A stretch of 40,369 nucleotides of DNA, taken from the IMG/VR virus record IMGVR_UViG_3300003324_000175, positions 1 to 40,369 of that record. The stretch is one strand, 5' to 3'. A program made the translations under genes and the position numbers. The stretch comes from a virus. This document shows, piece after piece, positions 21,100 through 29,756 of the stretch (positions are counted from its first letter, which is position 1; each line of letters opens with the position of its first letter). The notes beneath the pieces are model-generated. The model worked only from the letters and a program-made list of their open reading frames with translations. It searched no databases and was not told where the DNA came from.

Positions 21100-24000
21100 T
21101 TCTCGTAGACCTCCGCCCAGGTGCGTCCCGGCTTCGAGCATCCGGCCGTGATCGGCACCCCCCGGAACTCCATGGTGAACGCCTTCACGACCTCCCGGCC
21201 GATCTCTTCCGCGTCCTTCTCGGGGACCGACAGGACCACTTCGTCATGGACCACCACGCGGAGGTAGGGCCAGAACTCCACAGGAAGGCGAAGGAGCCCT
21301 TCCGCCAGGATGTCCCGTGTACACCCCTGGCCCACCAGCGCGGGGGCCTGTGTGTAGGCGAAGCGGGGGTCCGGGCGCATCTTGCGGCCCCAGCCGTTGT
21401 CCAGGAGCTGGCCCGCGCTGGCCTGGGCCCTGACGTCTTCCTGCCACCCCACCAGACCGGGGAAGTTGACCCGCATCTCACGATCGAACTGGTACGCGAG
21501 TTCAGCCGGGACACCGTTCTTGACCATGCGCCCAGGGCCCTCCCCGTAGTTCCAGCCGTGGGAGATCGCCTTCGCCTGTTCGCGCATCTTCGGATCTCCG
21601 AAGACGGCCTGGGCAACGGTCGCGTGGAGGTCTTCTCCACGCTGGAAGATCGCCATGTACCCAGGGTCCTGGGAGTGCCCGGCCACGGCCCGCGCGTCAA
21701 CCTGGTCCAGGTCTACGGCAATGATCCGGTGTCCGATCTCGGGAAGGAGCGGAGCGCGCTCCACGTGCTTCCCGCCGCGCTTGCCCAGCACGGTCAGACC
21801 GGGATTCGTGACGGAGTCGCGCCCGGACGCCTGGGTGGACTTGATCTGGGGGTGGACCCGGTCCCCGACCCTGGTGTTCTCCATGGTCTGGTAGACCGTT
21901 CGCTCCCCGTTGACGGCCAGGATCAGGTCCAGCGCCCGGACCAGCTTCTCCTGGTTCTCCGGGGTCACGCGCGTGGAGGGCCTGGAGCACTTCTCCCGAA
22001 GCTCCCGAAGGTCGTCCGCCGCGAAGGAGACGTCCCCGGACTTGCCCGTCTTCTTCAGCCTGTCCAGGTTCAGCCCGGAGCGCTCGAAGAACGCCAGGAT
22101 CGCGGCCTTCCCCTCCTTCGTCGCCGTGGGGGAGCTGAAGGGTTCGAACCTGTCCGGCTTCGTCTTGAAGGTCCGCGTCCGGCCCAGGGGCATCCCGGTC
22201 AGGGCCGCCAGTTCCTCCGTGTTCTCCCCCTTGCGGATCTCCTGTTCGCGGAGGCGCTGGGCCAGGAGGGGGACGTCCACCCTGAAGCCGTTCACGGTCA
22301 TCTGGGCCTTGATCAGAGCCTGGTCCATCTCCCGGAGCGCGTAAGCGTCCAGCGGGCCCTGTGCGTCCGCTAGGGCCTTCGTCGCCTCCAGGTCTCCCAG
22401 AAGGTACGAACGGTACTCCGGGTCATCCTTGGGGATCATGTGGTACCCCCCGTGGATCTTGGCCAGTCGCGCCAGTTCGTCCGTCTTTGTGGGAAGACCC
22501 CTCCGGGTCGTGGAGTCGGCCAGACCGTAGTAGCCCTTCGGCATCCTGGACGTCCCCTCCTTGCCGGAGAGCGGAGGGTCCAGGAGCCGTTCCCGGACCT
22601 CCGTGTCCACGACCTTCCCCCGGAGCCTGTCCAGGCGGAGGTGACCGTACCGGGCCAGCGCCACAAGATCAAAAGCGATCACGTTGTGACCGATGATCGG
22701 GGCCTGTCCGTTGGCCAGCGCCGTGGAGACGGTAATGGCCGTGGGGCCCGCGCCGTCGTCCAGGATGTGGGGAGATCCGTCACTGTCCGTGTACCCCGAC
22801 AGGCGGACGAACTCCGGCCCGAAGGAGTGAATGGTGTCCGCCGCCGCCGTCTCCAGGTCAAGGACCATGGGGGCAGAAGGGGCAGATTCTGACCCACTGT
22901 TGTGGGACTGGGGAGAGCGCACTTCTTCGGCGCTCTGGGAGGTATCCGTTACCAATTCGTTGCCTTCCTTCCTGGGGGTCTCAACAGTAGGGGTCAAATC
23001 TGCCCCTTCTGCCCCCTGATCTTCGCCCCGCCGCTTCGGCGCGACGTTGTAACCGCGCGAACTGTTCGGCATGATCCGGACCTCCCGGACGCCGTTCACG
23101 CTGGTCAGGTGGCCCGTGAAGGTCTTCAGACCCATGGATGAGGTCTTGTTCTCCTCCGCCCAGCGCCCGAAAAGCCTGTGCAGCTCCTTCAGCGTCCGGC
23201 CTTCGTCGGGGGCAACTTTGGTTCTGCCCCCGGCTTCGTAGATCCACATCTCGTCTTCGATCCACTGGCGGACCCGGTTGGACCCGATCTCGAAGGCCGT
23301 CCGGACCTTCGGCAGTGTCGGAGAGTAAGCGCCGCGCTCACTCATCCGGTTCCAGGCGATCACCAGACGAACAAGGATGCCTTCGAGTTCGCCCATGATC
23401 GCGGATTCGATGGCGGGGTTTTCGCGGCCCGCGAAGGAGCGCCCGAACTCGAAGGGCTTGATCCGCTCCAGGTAGGCGCGGGAGGTCTCTCCGACCGTGG
23501 GGAGTTCGTTCGCGCTGAAGGCGAACAGGGCGCGGTTCGTGAACGTGAACTGGGCCCCGTACTTCCTGTTCCCCGTGATCGAGTCCTCCCCCGTCATCAT
23601 CTTGAAGACGGACAGGTCTGTGACCTCCGAAGCGGACAGGTCCGAACTCGCGTTCAAGATCTTCCCGTACACGTTGGCCGCCGCGAAGCGATCCCCACAG
23701 AGCTGGTGAAGGGTGACCGCGCTCCGGTTCTCCAGGCCCGCGATGGCTTGCAAGATCCGGATGAAGGTGGACTTCCCCGACCTGGACGGCCCGAACGCGA
23801 AGATCGCCTTCGAAGGCGTCCGGCTGGGGTCCAGCATCGTGGAGGCGACCTCTTCGAGATCTTCGATCTGGTCCGGGATCACGTCCTGGAGCCAGCGTTC
23901 GTACGTCGGGGCCTTCGCGTCCGGGTCCCAGTTGATCGGGATCTGGGCGCTGGACATGTAGACCGGATCATGCGGCTTCAAGGTCATGGTGGGAAGATCC

Positions 24001-24956
24001 AACATGCCGTTGGCCACGTTCAGAAGTGGACTGGTTTGTCTCTCGGGGAGGATGCGGCCCGCCGCGTAGAGAAGGCCCGTGGCCGTCTCCGCGATGTTCG
24101 CGCGCCACTCCCTCCGGTAAAGATCGCCCAGGAGCGCCACCACTTCCGCGATGAAGGCGGAGGGGTCCAGGCGGAACGCTCCGTTCCGGTAGAGGGCCAC
24201 TTCGCGCTCCGCCGTCAGGGCGGCGGGGGCCTTGTCCATGACGGCCTCCGTGGCGCGCCGGACCAGGAGAGATCCGTTCTCCGCTATGAAGGGGTTGGCC
24301 TGGGGCTTCTTCGGGGCCTTCGGGAGCCGCGCCGGAGCCTGGGAGATCCAGAGCGCCAGGAGCTGGGCGCGGCGTTCCTCCGGCAGAGAGGCTAGGACGT
24401 CGTCCAGGCCGTTCGTCCCGCGCGCCGTGGTCTGGACGTAGCGGACGCTGGCCACCCCGGAGCGCTTCAGTTGCGTGGTCAGCTCCTGGGCCGCCCTGTG
24501 GACTTGCCAGTTCGTCTCCATGTCCGCGTCGAAGCACACATACACATCCCGCCCCATGAGGAACAGGACGTCCGGCACCCAGGACGCCTTACCGTCGTCC
24601 GGGCTGACCCAGCCCCAACAGCCGGAGATCCCGTATACGGCGTACTCCTCCGCCGCGTACGACAGGGCCGCGTACTGCTGTTTCGTACCCTCCACGATCA
24701 GTACGGGCCCGGTACCGGAGTCCCGGAGCCTGTTCATGATCAGGGGCTGGTCTCGGGGCCAGAGGTACTTCCGGAGCCGTCCCGTGGTCAGGTCCGCGTC
24801 CGGCTGGTCCGGGCGGAGCTGGAGGACTTCGACACCGTCAGGGGAGCGCCAGGGAAAGATGATTCCCCGGTCGTTCGAGTCGATCCCCTGGGAGTCGATC
24901 ACTTCGTCCGTGATCGCGGAGCCGTTCAGGAGCGCTCTGTGTTCCGGCCTGATCAT
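21096..24956 (-). CDS. Fused TOPRIM primase - SF3 helicase - 3'-5' exonuclease - family A DNA polymerase
   Basis: This 1286-residue protein carries four replication modules in order. A TOPRIM primase part (about 80-200) has E89 in VLIVEG and D143-x-D145 in CFDADME. An SF3/D5-type helicase (about 300-570) has Walker A GPSRSGKST (389-397), an acidic NASSDL stretch and the motif-C-like FSANELP. A DnaQ-like exonuclease (about 697-870) has D700 and E702 in VLDLET, GHNVIAFD, and Y851-x3-D855. A Pol I-type polymerase follows, with DLDQVDAR (D1082), R1125-x3-K1129 of the O helix, and VVHDEV (H1237, D1238, E1239). A Ser/Glu-rich linker of about 60 residues (640-697) joins the halves. In related phages the polymerase usually starts as a separate gene near the MVLDLETA point. 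It follows the HTH gene with an ATGA overlap. Confidence 0.92.
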   Translation of the reverse strand: MIRPEHRALLNGSAITDEVIDSQGIDSNDRGIIFPWRSPDGVEVLQLRPDQPDADLTTGRLRKYLWPRDQPLIMNRLRDSGTGPVLIVEGTKQQYAALSYAAEEYAVYGISGCWGWVSPDDGKASWVPDVLFLMGRDVYVCFDADMETNWQVHRAAQELTTQLKRSGVASVRYVQTTARGTNGLDDVLASLPEERRAQLLALWISQAPARLPKAPKKPQANPFIAENGSLLVRRATEAVMDKAPAALTAEREVALYRNGAFRLDPSAFIAEVVALLGDLYRREWRANIAETATGLLYAAGRILPERQTSPLLNVANGMLDLPTMTLKPHDPVYMSSAQIPINWDPDAKAPTYERWLQDVIPDQIEDLEEVASTMLDPSRTPSKAIFAFGPSRSGKSTFIRILQAIAGLENRSAVTLHQLCGDRFAAANVYGKILNASSDLSASEVTDLSVFKMMTGEDSITGNRKYGAQFTFTNRALFAFSANELPTVGETSRAYLERIKPFEFGRSFAGRENPAIESAIMGELEGILVRLVIAWNRMSERGAYSPTLPKVRTAFEIGSNRVRQWIEDEMWIYEAGGRTKVAPDEGRTLKELHRLFGRWAEENKTSSMGLKTFTGHLTSVNGVREVRIMPNSSRGYNVAPKRRGEDQGAEGADLTPTVETPRKEGNELVTDTSQSAEEVRSPQSHNSGSESAPSAPMVLDLETAAADTIHSFGPEFVRLSGYTDSDGSPHILDDGAGPTAITVSTALANGQAPIIGHNVIAFDLVALARYGHLRLDRLRGKVVDTEVRERLLDPPLSGKEGTSRMPKGYYGLADSTTRRGLPTKTDELARLAKIHGGYHMIPKDDPEYRSYLLGDLEATKALADAQGPLDAYALREMDQALIKAQMTVNGFRVDVPLLAQRLREQEIRKGENTEELAALTGMPLGRTRTFKTKPDRFEPFSSPTATKEGKAAILAFFERSGLNLDRLKKTGKSGDVSFAADDLRELREKCSRPSTRVTPENQEKLVRALDLILAVNGERTVYQTMENTRVGDRVHPQIKSTQASGRDSVTNPGLTVLGKRGGKHVERAPLLPEIGHRIIAVDLDQVDARAVAGHSQDPGYMAIFQRGEDLHATVAQAVFGDPKMREQAKAISHGWNYGEGPGRMVKNGVPAELAYQFDREMRVNFPGLVGWQEDVRAQASAGQLLDNGWGRKMRPDPRFAYTQAPALVGQGCTRDILAEGLLRLPVEFWPYLRVVVHDEVVLSVPEKDAEEIGREVVKAFTMEFRGVPITAGCSKPGRTWAEVYEK

Positions 24957-25186
24957 GAGACCACCGATCCGAGTTCATCAGCGCGGACCAAGATCTGGTT
25001 CGGGTCCACGTCCAGTACAGCCGCGATCTTTGAGAAGCGGATGGACCCCGGCTCCGCGCGGCCCTGTTCCCATGATCGCCAGGTGTGGACGGACGTCCGG
25101 GCTCCGGCCGCCGCTTCCTCCTGGGTCTTACCGCGCTTCTCGCGATACTCGCGAATCGCCTCCCCCAGCGACACCTTTGTGATCAT
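24953..25186 (-). CDS. Second HTH (XRE-type) regulator heading the replication operon
   Basis: This 77-residue protein has a Cro/CI-type helix-turn-helix at about 7-60 (LGEAIREYREKRGKTQEEAAA, TSVHTWRSWEQGRAEPGS, FSKIAAVLDVDPNQIL). It lies first in the leftward operon, with a strong AGGGAGG site, and its stop overlaps the polymerase start. Placement resembles a Cro-like early regulator opposite a rightward operon, with operator site 4 in between. Confidence 0.85.
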   Translation of the reverse strand: MITKVSLGEAIREYREKRGKTQEEAAAGARTSVHTWRSWEQGRAEPGSIRFSKIAAVLDVDPNQILVRADELGSVVS

Positions 25187-25209
25187 CCCTCACCTCCCTA
25201 AGTAGCAAG

Positions 25210-25215
25210 ATATTA
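25210..25215 (-). promoter_or_regulatory. Probable -10 box of the leftward replication operon
   Basis: TAATAT on the minus strand is the most AT-rich hexamer in this gap and lies 24 bases before the ATG. Operator site 4 (25228-25242) covers the region where its -35 element would be. No good TTGACA match is seen there, so the -35 part is weak or needs an activator. Confidence 0.5.
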
Positions 25216-25227
25216 CGACCATAGCCC

Positions 25228-25256
25228 TTGACCAGGGGTCACACAAGACGGAGGAT
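25228..25256 (+). promoter_or_regulatory. Rightward early promoter with operator site 4 (TTGAC-CAGGG-GTCAC)
   Basis: TTGACC, a 17-base gap and GAGGAT form a promoter pattern with the operator over the -35 box. The predicted transcript starts near 25263 and leads to the recombination operon. The same operator is well placed to block the opposing replication promoter, so one site could control both early operons. Confidence 0.65.
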
Positions 25257-25297
25257 GGAACCGATCGAACAACCGACCGAAGGAAGTGATCAACGGC

Positions 25298-25621
25298 ATG
25301 ACGGACGAACGCTTCAGCCGCGCGGACAAGATCCGCTTGCGGGCTGCACACGTCCAGCTCCTGGAGACGAACGATCTCACCGTGAAGGACGGCGGGCCGG
25401 ACCTTCTGTCCGGGGGCCGCAACCTGGCGGACGTGATGCGCCACGCCCTCCCGGACATGGACCCGATCGACCTGGGCCGCGTGCTCCTGGAGATGAGCGA
25501 CTTCATGGAGGGCGTGTACTCCTCCGGCGCTCACTGCGGAGCCATCCTGGCCATGGGGATTCAGGCCCGCGCGGCGGGGATGGACCTCACGGCCCCGGAG
25601 TGGGAGGAGATCCCCTCATGA
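25298..25621 (+). CDS. Hypothetical protein, first gene of the recombination operon
   Basis: This 107-residue protein starts at an ATG 12 bases after AAGGAAG. It is helical and mildly acidic (IRLRAAHVQLLETNDL, DLGRVLLEMSDFMEGVY, GAILAMGIQARAAGMDL). No family is recognised. Its stop overlaps the next ATG. Confidence 0.65.
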   Translation: MTDERFSRADKIRLRAAHVQLLETNDLTVKDGGPDLLSGGRNLADVMRHALPDMDPIDLGRVLLEMSDFMEGVYSSGAHCGAILAMGIQARAAGMDLTAPEWEEIPS

Positions 25622-26028
25622 GCGGCTACACAGAAGGAGACGAGTTCGAGCCTCCCCAGGGCCACGTCAAGGCTCTCCGGCCGACCCCTCCCCCGGCTCC
25701 GCCGAAGGCCGCGCGGCCCCGAGACATCACGATCTGGCTGGAGGTCTCAGACCTGGAACTCCAGGTCAAGCGGATGTTCTACCGGCCCATGGACGTGGAC
25801 GCCTACCTGGAGACCCTGAAGACCGACTGGGCCGCGTGCGTCGCCCAGGCTTCGCACCGTGAGCCGGATTCGTACCCGGCTCCCCCGGACTTCGTCTGGT
25901 TCGATATCACGATCTGGATCGAGAAGGACGGCCTGGAGGTCCAGCGGAACAAGCGGACCATGAACCTGGACGAAGCTGAGAAGTTCGTCCGCGCCGTCTT
26001 CGACCTGTGGAAGGTCGTGGACTCATGA
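25618..26028 (+). CDS. Hypothetical protein with an internal repeat
   Basis: This 136-residue protein has a Pro-rich segment near residues 20-37 and then two similar units. Each starts with a D-I-T-I-W-(L/I)-E strand, continues with (D/G)-LE-(L/V)-Q and a basic stretch, and ends in a helix; they begin near residues 39 and 98. No family is recognised. Overlapping ATGA junctions at both ends mark coupled translation. Confidence 0.65.
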   Translation: MSGYTEGDEFEPPQGHVKALRPTPPPAPPKAARPRDITIWLEVSDLELQVKRMFYRPMDVDAYLETLKTDWAACVAQASHREPDSYPAPPDFVWFDITIWIEKDGLEVQRNKRTMNLDEAEKFVRAVFDLWKVVDS

Positions 26029-26258
26029 GCCCCCGCGCCGTGGCCGCGCTGGAGCGCCTGGGAGCGCTGGCCGTCGTGGCGTTCGCGGGGTGGCTGATCT
26101 ACATGGCGGCGGCCCACGGGATGGTCCTCTGGGCCGTGGGTGGAGCCCTGGTCCTGATCGTCCTGTTCGGCACCTGGACCAGGAAGGCCGCGCTGGTCAT
26201 GGTCCAGGGCTGTTCGTACGACGTGAAGGACCCGGCCGAAGAGAAAACGGAGGAATGA
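26025..26258 (+). CDS. Small two-helix membrane protein
   Basis: This 77-residue protein has hydrophobic segments at about 8-28 (LERLGALAVVAFAGWLIYM) and 33-50 (VLWAVGGALVLIVLFGTW), with a charged C-terminus. The ATG overlaps the upstream stop. The function is unknown; it may anchor replication or affect host physiology early in infection. Confidence 0.65.
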   Translation: MSPRAVAALERLGALAVVAFAGWLIYMAAAHGMVLWAVGGALVLIVLFGTWTRKAALVMVQGCSYDVKDPAEEKTEE

Positions 26259-26260
26259 TC

Positions 26261-26557
26261 ATGGGTCAGGGCTACTGCTATGACCCCAGGGAGGAGACGG
26301 CCGTCCGGACCGGGACTGGTCCGGACGACTGGTGGCTGATCGACCCGGACGCGGGAGTCCCATACGTCTGGATCAGGTTCTCCGGCGAGTACGAACAGCG
26401 CGTGATCCGCTGGGCTGTGGATCACTGGGAGATCTCGATCACCCAACTGGAGCCCGTGGAGATCGTGTTCCCGACGTTGGAGGCGTCCAGCGCCGTGGCC
26501 GCGTTCGCGAAGGTCCAGGTGTGGGAGCACTTCGAGAAGCGGAGGCGCGCGGCATGA
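26261..26557 (+). CDS. Hypothetical protein upstream of the helicase
   Basis: This 98-residue protein begins MGQGYCYDP after a GGAGGA site and GATC. It is rich in Trp (DDWWLIDPD, VWIRFSGEY, VDHWEISITQ) and ends in a basic helix. An earlier ATG six bases upstream lies too close to the ribosome site. It overlaps the helicase start by four bases. No family is recognised. Confidence 0.6.
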   Translation: MGQGYCYDPREETAVRTGTGPDDWWLIDPDAGVPYVWIRFSGEYEQRVIRWAVDHWEISITQLEPVEIVFPTLEASSAVAAFAKVQVWEHFEKRRRAA

Positions 26558-28203
26558 ATCGGATGATCAGACTTCGGGACTACCAACTGGGCGCGATCCT
26601 GGCCGTGGAGTCGAAGATCCAGAGCGGTTCGAAGCGGCCCGCCGTGGTCATCCCCACGGGCGGCGGGAAGACTGTGATCTTCTCCGCACTCGCGGCGCGC
26701 TTCCACGCCCGGACGGAGCGCCCGACCCTGATCCTGGTCCACCGGGAGGAACTGGCGGACCAGGCCCTGGACAAGCTCCGCATGGCCGCGCCGGACCTGA
26801 AGGTGGGCCTGGTGAAGGCGGAGTCCAACGATGTGGACGCGGACCTGATCGTGGCCAGCGTCCAGACGATCTCCCAGGTCCGCCGTCTCTCCCAGCTCCC
26901 GGAACCGGGACTGATCATCGTGGACGAAGCCCACCACGCCACGGCGGAGAGCTATCGCCGGATCATGACCTGGTGGGACGTCCCGGCCGTGGGCTTCACG
27001 GCCACGATGATCAGGGGGGACGGCGCGGACCTGGGCGACGTCTGGGACCTCCCGGCCGCCTACCGCATGGACATCTTGGACATGATCCCTACGTTCCTGG
27101 TGGACGTCGTGGGCCGTCAGGTGACCGTGGACGGCCTGACGCTGGGACAGGTCCAGATGCGAGGGAGGGACTTCGCGCCTCTGTCGCTCGGGGACGCCCT
27201 CCGTACTTCAGAAGCGTCCACGTTCATCACGCGGGCTTACCGGGAGTACGCGGGGGACATGCCGGGGATCGTCTTCACGCCCGACGTACAGACGGCCCTG
27301 GACATGTCGGAGGCGTTCGTCCGGGCGGGCTTCGACGCGGCCCCGGTCTGGGGCGACATGGACCGCGATCTCCGCCGCCGCACGCTCCAGCGTTACGAAA
27401 ACGGAGACCTCCAGGTCTTGATCAATTGCATGGTCCTCACGGAGGGCTTCGACTCCCCTCGCGCCCAGTGCGCCGTGATCGCCCGACCTACAACCAGTCC
27501 AGGTCTGTATATCCAGATGGTGGGCCGCGTGCTCCGCCAGTACCCAGGCAAGTCCCGCGCCCTGGTTCTGGACGTCGTGGGAGCGTCAGAGACGTTCTCC
27601 CTGGCCGGACTTCCGGACCTGACCGGGCGGAGGCTGGAGGGCGTGGAGCCCGGTGAAAGCCTTCTGGAGGCCGTCCAGCGGGAGCGCCGGAGCCGGAACC
27701 CCAACCTCTCGAACTACGTCGTGGACACGCGCGAAGTGGATCTCTTCCACCGTTCGTCCCTGGGGTGGCTGGAGACGGAGGGCGGGGTGTGGTTCCTCTC
27801 CGTCCCGCGTGGCCTGATCTTCCTGTGGCCGGACAAGGAGCCGGGGCGCTACCGCGTGGGGTCCGTGGCCGACTCCCCCGGCAACCGGCCGCGCTGGCAC
27901 CTCCATGACGTCGATCTTGAATTCGCCATGGCTTGGGGCGAACAGACGGCCACGGAGTACATGAGGGTCTTCGAAGAACGGGCGGCGGATTCGGACGCGG
28001 TCCGGTACTGGAGCCTCCAGAAGACGGCCAACTGGCGGAGGCGTCCGGCCACCACGCCACAGATCAATTTCGCTCTGTCCCTGGGGGTGGATCTCACTCC
28101 GTGGATCTCCACGACCGTGGCGACCAACTATCTGATCAAGCGTGGTGAGATCTCAGATCTGATCAGCATCAAAAAGGCATCCAAGATTCTCGACAGGAAG
28201 TGA
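26554..28203 (+). CDS. SF2 DEAH-box helicase
   Basis: This 549-residue protein has the SF2 motifs in order: Walker A IPTGGGKT (33-40), TLILVHREEL (Ia), VDEAHH (D124, E125, H127), GFTATM (motif III), GIVFTPDV (IV), TEGFDSP (V) and QMVGRVLRQ (VI, 321-329). It should unwind or translocate on nucleic acid using ATP. Relatives include type I/III restriction helicase subunits and phage recombination helicases; no methylase or nuclease partner of a restriction system is nearby, so a replication or recombination role is preferred. The C-terminal 150 residues are unassigned. Confidence 0.88.
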   Translation: MNRMIRLRDYQLGAILAVESKIQSGSKRPAVVIPTGGGKTVIFSALAARFHARTERPTLILVHREELADQALDKLRMAAPDLKVGLVKAESNDVDADLIVASVQTISQVRRLSQLPEPGLIIVDEAHHATAESYRRIMTWWDVPAVGFTATMIRGDGADLGDVWDLPAAYRMDILDMIPTFLVDVVGRQVTVDGLTLGQVQMRGRDFAPLSLGDALRTSEASTFITRAYREYAGDMPGIVFTPDVQTALDMSEAFVRAGFDAAPVWGDMDRDLRRRTLQRYENGDLQVLINCMVLTEGFDSPRAQCAVIARPTTSPGLYIQMVGRVLRQYPGKSRALVLDVVGASETFSLAGLPDLTGRRLEGVEPGESLLEAVQRERRSRNPNLSNYVVDTREVDLFHRSSLGWLETEGGVWFLSVPRGLIFLWPDKEPGRYRVGSVADSPGNRPRWHLHDVDLEFAMAWGEQTATEYMRVFEERAADSDAVRYWSLQKTANWRRRPATTPQINFALSLGVDLTPWISTTVATNYLIKRGEISDLISIKKASKILDRK

Positions 28204-28205
28204 CC

Positions 28206-29039
28206 ATGAGAACCAAGAACCCCGCGAAAGAGATCGAGTACCACCCGAAGTGGGGCGGGTACTCGAACCTCCCCCCGGTGCCCGGATGGTCCGGGAAGAC
28301 CTACTGGGCCCGCGCCACGTCCCTGGCCAAGGTGCTGGACGACACGTACAACCTGACCCAGTGGCAGAAGCGCCAGGTGGTCCTGGGGCTGAAGGAGAAC
28401 CCCGCGCTCCTGGACATGTGGACCGGTCGCATGAAGCCGGACTCCCAGGGCGGAAAGGAGATGCTGAACACCATCGCGGCGGCGGCCGTGGAGCTGGCCG
28501 GAAGCTTCTCCGGCGCGGACGCGGGGACGGCGCTCCATGACCTTTCCGAGATCTTGGACGATACGGGGGAGATCGACCCGGAGGCGACCAAGGACCAGCG
28601 CCGGACGCTGGAGGCGTACCGGGAGGGGGTCCAGGCGGAGGGGATCACGATCCTTCCCGAATTCACGGAGCGCGTGATCGTGAACACGAAGCTCCAGGTG
28701 GCCGGACGGATAGACCGGATCGGGGATGATGACGGGGTCCTGAAGATCATGGACCTGAAGTCCCAGAAGTGGGAGCCGGGAGCGTTCGATTCCCTGGCCC
28801 TCTCGATCCAACTCGCGATCTACGCGAACGCGGAATGGATGCTTGACGAAGAGTCATGGACCTGGGAGCCTATGCCCAAGGTCGATACCACGGAAGGAGT
28901 GATCTTCTGGATTCCCAGCGGACGGCCCGGTGTCTTCGAGTCGTACGATGTGGATCTGGTCCAGGGCTTGCGCTACGCGCGGGCCGCGAAAGACGTCCGG
29001 GACTGGCGGTACAACGCCCAGACCGTGACGAAGCGGTAA
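28206..29039 (+). CDS. Cas4/RecB-like PD-(D/E)XK nuclease
   Basis: This 277-residue protein has the RecB-family nuclease signature: H111 in AGTALHDL, D170 in VAGRIDRI, D183-x-K185 in IMDLKSQ, and the QLAIY motif at Q202. It is probably an exonuclease that makes single strands for recombination, working with the helicase before it and the putative ssDNA-binding protein after it. AGGAA lies six bases before the chosen ATG. Confidence 0.82.
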   Translation: MRTKNPAKEIEYHPKWGGYSNLPPVPGWSGKTYWARATSLAKVLDDTYNLTQWQKRQVVLGLKENPALLDMWTGRMKPDSQGGKEMLNTIAAAAVELAGSFSGADAGTALHDLSEILDDTGEIDPEATKDQRRTLEAYREGVQAEGITILPEFTERVIVNTKLQVAGRIDRIGDDDGVLKIMDLKSQKWEPGAFDSLALSIQLAIYANAEWMLDEESWTWEPMPKVDTTEGVIFWIPSGRPGVFESYDVDLVQGLRYARAAKDVRDWRYNAQTVTKR

Positions 29040-29084
29040 CACCAAGAACACCAAGCGCACTCAGTGCAGAAGGAGCAAGATCGA

Positions 29085-29675
29085 ATGTCATCCGCAAGTG
29101 ACCTGATGTTCGGAGGCGCGGCCCCCGCCGCGAAGTTCGCCTCCGTGGGCGACAAGATCACGGGAGTGATCGTCAACGAAGAGGGCCGCCAGCGCAACAA
29201 GTACGACCCGGACAAGCCGGGATGCCAGGGGGGCCCGCTCTGGTGGAAGAACGGCAAGCCCGTGGAGATGGACCACGCCGTGGCGGAGTCCATGAGGCTC
29301 CGGCCCGTGGAGGACCCGGTCCTGACCCTGGCCCTGTTCGAGAGCGACGCGGACGGGAACCTGTCGATCAAGACGGACCCGGAGGTGGACGGCGACGACG
29401 GCCAGCGCCGTCTGTTCGTCTCCTCCCAGGTCATGTTCCAGGCGATCAAGGCGGCCGTGATCGGCGCGGGAGGGAAGCGCGGCTTCGAGCTGGGCGCGGT
29501 CCTCTCCGTGGAGTTCACGGGCATGGCGAAGCCGAAGAAGAAGGGCGCGCGGGCCCCGAAGGACTACAAGGCGACGTACGCCCTCCCCACCCCGGAGTCC
29601 CTGAAGCTCCTGGCCACGGTCGCCGGAGGCGACGACGGCGCGGAGCTGGCCGACCCGGACGACCCCTGGAGCTGA
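29085..29675 (+). CDS. Possible ssDNA-binding or recombination-associated protein
   Basis: This 196-residue protein starts after an AGGAG site. The strand-rich core (DKITGVIVNEEGRQ, VLTLALFESDADG, RRLFVSSQVMFQAIKAAV, GAVLSVEFTGMAKP) and an acidic C-terminal tip ending in DDPWS recall single-stranded DNA-binding proteins, whose acidic tails recruit partners. Gene order after a helicase and nuclease supports this. The family match is by pattern only. Confidence 0.5.
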   Translation: MSSASDLMFGGAAPAAKFASVGDKITGVIVNEEGRQRNKYDPDKPGCQGGPLWWKNGKPVEMDHAVAESMRLRPVEDPVLTLALFESDADGNLSIKTDPEVDGDDGQRRLFVSSQVMFQAIKAAVIGAGGKRGFELGAVLSVEFTGMAKPKKKGARAPKDYKATYALPTPESLKLLATVAGGDDGAELADPDDPWS

Positions 29676-29703
29676 CCAGGGGCGCGGTAGACCCGCGATA
29701 GAG

Positions 29704-29743
29704 CAGAGGCCCGGAGAACAGGGGTGTTCCCTCCGGGCCTCTG
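29704..29743 (+). terminator. Terminator of the recombination operon
   Basis: A perfect 13-bp stem (CAGAGGCCCGGAG and its complement) encloses a loop that can add a 4-bp AACA/TGTT inner stem. It begins 29 bases after the last stop of the operon. Confidence 0.8.
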
Positions 29744-29756
29744 GCATTCTCGGAAC

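Noticed and set aside
22140-22160. GGGTTCGAACC, resembling a tRNA T-loop
   Set aside because: It lies inside the polymerase coding sequence with no acceptor or anticodon stems around it; no tRNA gene was found in the window.
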